A stretch of DNA of 64,000 nucleotides from Polytrichum commune (taxonomy: Eukaryota > Streptophyta > Polytrichopsida > Polytrichales > Polytrichaceae). The stretch lies in assembly GCA_950295325.1 (NCBI GenBank), contig OX485804.1, positions 37,572,001-37,636,000 of the forward strand, read 5' to 3'. The number at the start of each line of letters is the position of its first letter. Within the stretch, counting starts at the first letter, position 1. The position numbers were made by a program, and so were the translations under genes. Shown in pieces: positions 57,620 through 64,000 of this stretch. The notes beneath the pieces were generated by a model. The model ran no database searches and was not told the DNA's origin. It saw only the letters and a list, made by a program, of their open reading frames with translations.

Positions 57620-60600
57620 ATGGCGGGGAGGAAGAGCGCGTACCGGGCAGCAGTGTTGGCATCGGCTACCGCGGTGTCAGTGGCGTGGGCGGGGGTGCAG
57701 ATCAGCAGCAGCAGCGATGCGACGAGGAACAACGATGCATCCTCCGCTGTCACGCAGCGGATGGTGGCTGCGGATTGGAAGGTGCCCAATCGGAGCGCAC
57801 AAGAGGCCGCCTTGCGGGCCAGCACCACTGTCAATCCCTTGGATGTGCTTGTCATTGGTATGTATGATATATGTGTGATCATAATTTTATGTTTTCTGAA
57901 TTTTTTTAATCTTGGGATTGCCATTTCTTCTCTTGTCATTTCTGTGGTTTCACGAGGGGATGATGGTGGTTTGGTGAGGTTTCTTAGGGTGGGCGGGCAG
58001 CAGGCTAAGCTCTGCATGTTACAAAGAGCTGAGATCAAATTGTCAAGTTGCTGTGTAGAGTGAAATTGTGTGAATCAGTGTGTGGGCAGGTTATGCTCTG
58101 CATGTTACAGAGAGCTAAAGAGAAATTGTTGAGTTGCTCTGTGCGGAGCGCGATTTTTGTCGTGTGATGCTTTTGGGGATTTCTGTGTGTTTCCAGGAGG
58201 GGATGATTGTGGGTTTTTATTATAAAAAATTAAATATTTATTCGCTTAGGTCGGGCAGCAGGCTATGCTCTGCATTTTAACAGAGATCTGAGAGAAAATT
58301 GTCAAGTTGCTGTGTAGAGTGAAATTTGTGTGGATCAGTAGGAGGGCAGGCAATGCTCTGCATGTTACAGAGAGCTGAGATAAATTGTCAAGTTGCTGTG
58401 CAGAGTGAAATTGTGTGGATCAGTATGTGGGCAGGCTATCCTCTGCATATTACAGAGAGCAAAAAGAATTGTTGAGTTGCTCTGTGTGATGCTCTTGGGG
58501 ATTTCTATGTGTTTTCAGGAGGGGATGATGGTGGATTCTTTTTTCTTAGGGTGGGGCAGCAGGCTATGCACTGCATTTTGACAGAGAGCTAAGAGAAAAT
58601 TGTCAAGTTGCTGTGTAGAGTGAAATTGTGTGGGGCATGGGGCTGTATGTATGTGGGCAGGCTATGCTCTGCATTTCACAGAGAACTGAGAGAAGTGGTT
58701 GAGTTGCTCTATGGGGAGCGTGATTATCCTCGTGGGAAGCACTTGGGACTTCTGTGTGTTTCCAGGAGGGGATGATGGTGGGTTCTCTCCTAGGGTGGGC
58801 AGGCTATGCTCTGCATTTTTAAAGACAGCTGAAATTAATTGCCAAATTGCTTTGTGGAGTGAAATTGTGTGGAGTAGTGTGTGGGCAGGTTGTGCTTTGC
58901 ATTTTACAGAGAGCTGAAAGAAATTGTCAAGTTACTCTGCGCAGAGCACAATTTTTCTTCAGTGATGTCCTTGGGATATCTGTGTGTTTTCAATAAGCGA
59001 TGATGGTGGGCAGGCTATGCTCTGCATTCTTCGACAGAGCTGAGATAAATTGTGTGGGGCATGGGACTTGTTCTGAGCTGTGTGTGGGCCAGCTATGCTC
59101 TGCACTATACAGAGCGATGAGAGAAATTGTCAAGTTGCTGTGTGCAGAGTGTGATTTTCCCTCTTGTGCACTTGAGATCTCTGTGTTTTCAGAAGGGAAT
59201 GATGGTGAGGGTGGGTAGGCTATGCTCTGCATTCTTCGACAGAGCTGAGATATATCATGAAGTTGCTGTCTGGAGTGAATTTGTGTGGGGCATGGGACTG
59301 TTCGAGGCAGTATGTGACCATTCAAGAGCTGGATGCGTTGGGTGCAGGAGGAGGTGCCACGGGTTGTGGGGTGGCTTTGGATGCAGCAACTCGAGGTTTG
59401 CATGTGGGTTTAGTTGAGCGTGACGATTTTGCGGCTGGAACATCATCACGGTCAACAAAACTCGTCCATGGAGGCAAGCCATCACTGACCCACTTGAGGT
59501 TGATGTAGAATCTGGCATTGTTTCTTATTATTTTATACATATTGAAATTCAGCAAGGAGGGTTAGGTACGTCAGATTTTATGGCTTGTACCACCTTCTCC
59601 ATCTTTTCACTACCCTTTGACTGGTTTGATGGTCTGAGCTAGCACGGAAGGGCATTCTCTCAAGGGCACAAGCCCATCATGCCCATTTAGTGTACCTATA
59701 CACAAGTGAGTGGAGACCAGCGTTGGACTGTTTCACCTTTTCTGATACTGGTAGGGTACAAGTATTTGAGGATATTGTTGTTCTTGATATCATTTGGGCC
59801 TATATACCATGCAAGCCCCTTCATACCTAGGTAAAATTGCCCTGGTATCAATATGGTATTATGATGGTATTGACCCAAACAATGACTTGGGTATGCATAG
59901 ATGCTCTCATCTTGTGATACCCACCAAGCATCAGTATATGAATGGTATTACAATATTGGTATCATTCGGGTAGGTTCTTTGATACCACTATTGATGTTGT
60001 ATATTGATACCATGCATTCACCTATATATCAGTCCAACTTTGGTGTGGACTGAGCAGGTTTGGAAGCTTTGATGATTATGGGCATCAGGATTGTGAGTTA
60101 TATGAGTGCATTATGCAGGTGTACGGTATTTGGAGAAAGCGTTTTGGCACCTTGATTATGGCCAGTTGAAGCTAGTATTTCATGCTCTAGAAGAGCGAGC
60201 TCGTATTCTGCAGAATGCTCCTCATCTCTGCAACGCGTTACCAACCATGACACCTTGCTATGCTTGGTACAAAACCTTTCTACTGAATATGTGCACCTTC
60301 ATGTAGCCAATAATAGAACAGGTAGGTGCGGGTTACTTTCAGTTGAATAAGTAGGGTGGTTGCAGTTCTGGGTTCTGTTTTAATCCACGTAATACCCAGC
60401 TACAGTTATGATACCTAGTTGCTATTTCTGTTCTTCTAAAAACGTGGCATTGACTGACTTGTCTGTAGGTGGGAGATTCCATATTATTGGGTGGGTCTTA
60501 AAATGTATGACCTCGTGGCTGGGAGCCATATGCTTCACATATCACGTTATTTTTCAAAAAAGGAGTCCATGGAGGCATTTCCAACTCTTGCTGTTGAGAA

Positions 60601-60891
60601 TGCACATCACAAAACATTGAAGGGAACAGTAGTTTATTATGATGGCCAAATGAATGACTCAAGGTTGAATGTTTCCCTTGCGTGCACGGCAGCACTGGCA
60701 GGTGCTGCAATGCTCAACCATGCCGACGCAGTTTCACTCAAGAAGGACCCCAGCACTGGGAAAGTAATAGGTATGTGTTTCCCAAAAAATAAAGAACTCC
60801 TAAATACCACCAATTCTCATACTTTAGGTTTACCTATTTCGGTGTCACTTGCATTTGGCTACTGAGCATTTATGCTGTGGAGCGAGCATAC

Positions 60892-60922
<31 letters not shown>

Positions 60923-63446
60923 GAGCTGCAAGTGATATTTCCAAATTATTTGGGGTTGAATTGGATCAGTGGCAATCATATTGCAAACATCTGAATTATG
61001 CAATTTATTACAGGTGCTCGTATTCGTAATAATTTGACTGGCAAGGAGTTTGATGTGTATGCCAATGTGGTCATCAATGCTGCGGGACCCTTTTGTGATG
61101 AAGTTCGGGGAATGGCAGACAAGAATGCAACGAAAATTATATCGCCATCCAGCGGTGTTCATGTTGTCCTTCCTGATTATTACTCCCCAGAACACATGGG
61201 CCTCATTGTTCCGAAAACAAAGGACGGGCGGGTGGTTTTTATGCTTCCATGGCTTGGTCGAACAGTGGCTGGTACTACAGACTCGGCCACTAGCCTAACA
61301 ATGCGGCCCGAGCCTCACGAAGAAGAAATACAGTTCATATTGGATGCCATAAGCGACTACCTAACTGTGAAGGTAAACATGAACACACAGCAGTCTGTAA
61401 GAGCACATTATACAGCTTAACTTGATATTGGGTAAAATATGCAACATAATATTCAACAATCTCTCAAGCTATCCTTGATTATAATGGATGTTATAATCGA
61501 CTTCCTAACATGAAGGTAAAAAGTGAAGATACAGCAGTCTATAAGAGCACACAATATAGCTTAACTTCTTATTGGATAAAATATGCAACATAATCTTGAC
61601 CAAAATTTAAAGCTTTTCTTAAGATCTGACAACCTCAATTTCAATTGGTGTAGGTCCGGAGGTCAGATGTAATGTCCGCTTGGAGTGGCATCCGGCCTTT
61701 GGCTACTGACCCAAATGTTAAAGGCACAGATACAGCTTCCATAAGCAGGGACCATGTAATATGCGTTGACTCAGCTGGTTTGGTCACTGTCACTGGTGGA
61801 AAGTGGACTACCTATAGGAGGTATGAGTATTTTTCTATCTTTATATGCCATGCGGACATCACATAAGTTCAGAAATCTGGACAAATCAAAGAGACTGCCA
61901 GGCTCTAAGTAATGATATTGCACAATAAGAAGTGCTTGTTTTATCAGTATATATTGGGGTCTCTGGATTTCTGTAGTAGAATGAACTATCGGATTCCACA
62001 TCAAGCCAGGCTGCCTTACATTCACAAGGTGCCATGTGCAGTTGGATACATGTGCAGATTTTGCAAGAGTCACTATTTTTTGTTCAATAGGATTATTAAC
62101 ATGAGTTGGGAGGATTATGTAAGAATTATGGTAGACCTAACTTAGGATGTATCTGGGAATTGGGGTTTGCAGCATGGCAGAGGACGCAGTGAATGCTGCC
62201 ATTCAGAGTGGATCTCTTCATCCTGCAAATGATTGTGTAACGCATGTTAGTACTGCTGCCCTTCTATGAATGCAAAACAATCAGCCCACTAACTTGTTGC
62301 ACATCTTTGTGCTTACAATAGAGGAATCACTCTTGGAGGCTTACAAAGTCACTTGAGATGCAAGGATGCCAATGCTGCAGGGCCTTACATGATCACAATA
62401 CACTAGAATGTACTGCATATGGGTTTTAAACTTAATTAATTTTTCCTTACTTTCTGGATGTTTCCCATTTGAATTAACATAGTTGTAGATATACAGTTAA
62501 GTATAAAGAGGTTCTAAGATAGCTCCATCTATTCTTAGCCAGTATATGTAAGAGGAAGGCATGAGGAAGGCATAGCATATTAAAAAGGCCAAGGCAGCTT
62601 AGAGACAGTTGTAATATCTTATGTTTAACAAGTCTTGTTTCATAGGCATTAAAAGTTTCATGTATCATGTATTGCTGATCAATGTGACTCATATTGGTTG
62701 TGTGTGTGTAGATGTTGCCACTCATGGGCGCAGATAGCTGGCACCCTGCATCTTTCACAGAACTTGCACAAAATTATTTGCGCATGAAACGAAGTTATGG
62801 TGGCAAGATTGTTCCAGGAGCTATGGATTCTGCTGTTGCCAAGCATTTAGTTGGTTCTTATGGGGGCCTGGCTCCACGAGTGGCAATCATAGCCCAGGTA
62901 CTACTACCTGGAACTTTTGCTCCACAGTTTATTAGAAAAAAAGAAGGTTTTAATCTGGTCCATCCATGCAATTAAAGTGAAACTTGTTGATGTTGTGACA
63001 ACTGTGCATGCTGAGTTGTAATGAATAAGCTGACCTTGAAACAATCACAATATCTTATATCTAATTTAGTGTGGGCCACACTATTCATCAACGCATGACA
63101 AGGAACATGAGACTAATTATCGTGGGATGCACAGACGGAAGGGCTAGGCAAGAGACTGGCTCATGGGTACCCGTACTTGGAGGCTGAAGTTGCGTATTGT
63201 GCGCGAAACGAGTACTGTGAATCTGCTGTGGATTTCATCGCTCGCAGGGCAAGACTTGCATTCCTTGACACAGATGCAGCCAGACGAGCTTTGCCACGGG
63301 TCATTGAGATTCTAGCGGCTGAGCATGGGTGGGACAGATACAAGAAGAAGGCGGAGATGCAAGACGCAGAGGCATTTTTGGAAACATTTAAGTCGGCTAA
63401 GAATGCACATTTTGATGATGGCAAACATTCAAAGATTCATGCGTAG
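57620..63446 (+). CDS. SDP6: Mitochondrial FAD-dependent glycerol-3-phosphate dehydrogenase, 636 aa
   Basis: It oxidises glycerol-3-phosphate to DHAP at the inner mitochondrial membrane and passes electrons to ubiquinone. In Arabidopsis SDP6 this step is needed for use of seed oil glycerol. Exons: 57620-57857, 59348-59473, 60119-60266, 60469-60770, 61014-61372, 61654-61820, 62173-62245, 62712-62897 and 63135-63446; phases all agree. The N terminus [25 protein letters not shown] is a basic, hydrophobic mitochondrial-type leader. [21 protein letters not shown] is the FAD-binding glycine motif across exons 1-2. [53 protein letters not shown] and TGGKWTTYR are family blocks. The tail ends [19 protein letters not shown]. 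Length is close to the Arabidopsis protein. Intron 2 is GC-AG. No break is seen. Confidence 0.95.
57945..59305 (+). repeat. Dimeric tandem repeat filling SDP6 intron 1
   Basis: About twelve copies of a core GGCAGGCTATGCTCTGCATT...ACAGAGAGCTGAGA occur at spacings of about 70-170 bp. Two unit types alternate. Type A ends with GTGTAGAGTGAAATTGTGTGG. Type B continues with GAGTTGCTCTGTG..GAGCG, then GGGATTTCTGTGTGTTTCCAGGAGGGGATGATGG. The higher-order period is about 210-230 bp. Unit B carries a splice-acceptor-like TTTCCAG each time. Copies are diverged, so the array is old. Confidence 0.85.
59468..59482 (+). other. GC-AG 5' splice site of SDP6 intron 2
   Basis: The exon reads ...CATGGAG and the intron starts GCAAGC. 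Only cutting between 59473 and 59474 joins HG with GVRYLEKA in exon 3 in frame. The sequence AG|GCAAG is the usual consensus of the minor GC-AG class, and no in-frame GT alternative exists nearby. Confidence 0.85.
59745..60050 (+). repeat. Dispersed ~300-bp repeat, copy 2, in SDP6 intron 2
   Basis: It aligns end to end with 14412-14715 and shares GATATCATTTGGG, ATACCATGCAAG, GGTATTGACCCAAA, GATACCCAC.AA and TTGATACCATGCATTCACCTATATA. Same orientation. Confidence 0.75.
60887..60922. repeat. (CATA)n(TA)n microsatellite in SDP6 intron 4
   Basis: CATACATACATACATACATA followed by eight TA units, 35 bp or so after a short AT-rich stretch of the intron. Confidence 0.9.
61341..61600 (+). repeat. 144-bp tandem duplication of the SDP6 exon 5 end and its donor site
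   Basis: Unit 1 starts TGGATGCCATAAGCGACTAC at 61341 and unit 2 starts TGGATGTTATAATCGACTTC at 61485. Both run through CCTAAC...TGAAG|GTAAA, ACAGCAGTCT.TAAGAGCACA, TAGCTTAACTT-type and AAAATATGCAACATAAT words. Unit 1 holds the used donor (61372/61373). Unit 2 is a decayed copy inside intron 5. Confidence 0.85.
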
Positions 63447-64000
63447 AATTATTCTCTTCATTTACTTCCTTCTGGTTACGTAAAATTTGTACATATGCAG
63501 AACTATCATTACAATAGGGATATTCCTTCTGTTACTTTATTATCCACTTTGCAAACTGGGAGTTGTAACATTTGGTCAGAGTCATGCAGCTCTTTTGGAG
63601 GCGGACTTCCTTTCCTTGAAGAGGCCTACCTGGCTATCATTTCATGAACCCATCAATCATATCAGAGTAAATTTAGCTGTCAAGCATACTCTATCCACCT
63701 CAATCCACAGTGCTGGTTTGTGGCTTGTGCTCCAGTAAATGTCCAAGTAGAACCCAGTCCAAAGGGTATAGTCCCCAGGCTGGTTCACATTCAATACCAA
63801 TAAAATTGCTACTAATGCTTGTTCCATATATTTGCCTCAAATACAGTGTGGTTGTGTTCTACTAGTTTGGGCCTATGCTGTCCTGTGCATTTGAATTAAT
63901 GTTTAGGCCATCCTGCATAATCCCCTCAACATGCCACCATTGATAGACAGCTGGTTTGGAAAGGTTGAATGGTCCCAGCCTCACTACCCATCCGCCCTTG
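63447..64000. other. SDP6 3' flank
   Basis: Presumed 3' untranslated region and start of the next intergenic stretch. AATAAA-like words occur (CAATAAAATTG at 63799-63809). No further gene is visible before the window ends. Confidence 0.4.

Noticed and set aside
57262-58038. 258-codon minus-strand open frame across SDP6 exon 1
   Set aside because: It lies antisense to a GC-rich first exon and its flanks, is low-complexity (Cys/Val/Leu runs from microsatellites) and has no recognisable motif; a shadow.

Overview
The window is nuclear DNA of a streptophyte plant. Genes have conventional GT-AG introns (one GC-AG), and the two recognisable housekeeping proteins are plant-type. The background is AT-rich and full of transposon debris. 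I cannot name the species; the mobile elements and an orphan gene make a seed-free plant or charophyte alga a reasonable guess, not a conclusion.

Layout. (1) 1-2421: right half of a DNA transposon whose SWIM-type zinc-finger transposase-like gene is open throughout the visible part. (2) 2422-13865: a nest of LINE retrotransposons that can be unpacked from target-site duplications (TSDs). An old plus-strand LINE (A) was split by a 6.6-kb minus-strand LINE (B, TSD 15 bp) and by a plus-strand LINE 3' end (D, TSD 12 bp). Another minus-strand LINE 3' end (C, TSD 14 bp) landed at the B border. A 561-bp hAT-like non-autonomous element (TSD 8 bp) then landed inside C. (3) 13168-17110: old repeats and two SINE copies (TSDs 11 and 10 bp) whose 3' ends resemble those of the LINEs. 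(4) 18160-18993 and 31040-31500: the two halves of a pogo-like transposase relic. (5) Between those halves, 19004-31029: a 12,026-bp transposon with terminal inverted repeats and a 10-bp TSD. It carries two divergent genes: a decayed SWIM transposase-like gene, and a spliced gene joining a ParB-like domain to a beta-class-type DNA methyltransferase domain. This is the most unusual object in the window. (6) 33716-35080: another LINE fragment. (7) 37222-41797: farnesyl diphosphate synthase, 13 exons. (8) 43224-43557: inverted repeat. (9) 50258-53715: an intact two-exon gene of unknown function with a roughly 750-bp hairpin in its intron. (10) 57620-63446: mitochondrial FAD-dependent glycerol-3-phosphate dehydrogenase (SDP6 type), 9 exons, with a dimeric tandem repeat in intron 1, a GC-AG intron 2 and a duplicated donor region in intron 5.

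The two housekeeping genes are unrelated: one makes a C15 isoprenoid precursor, the other feeds glycerol-3-phosphate electrons into mitochondria. In the transposon, the SWIM protein is the presumed mobility factor and the ParB-methyltransferase is cargo that may once have marked or bound the element's DNA. Both genes in this copy carry stops or frame breaks. Exon boundaries were read by eye from splice signals and frame continuity. Family names rest on motif recognition without any database search.
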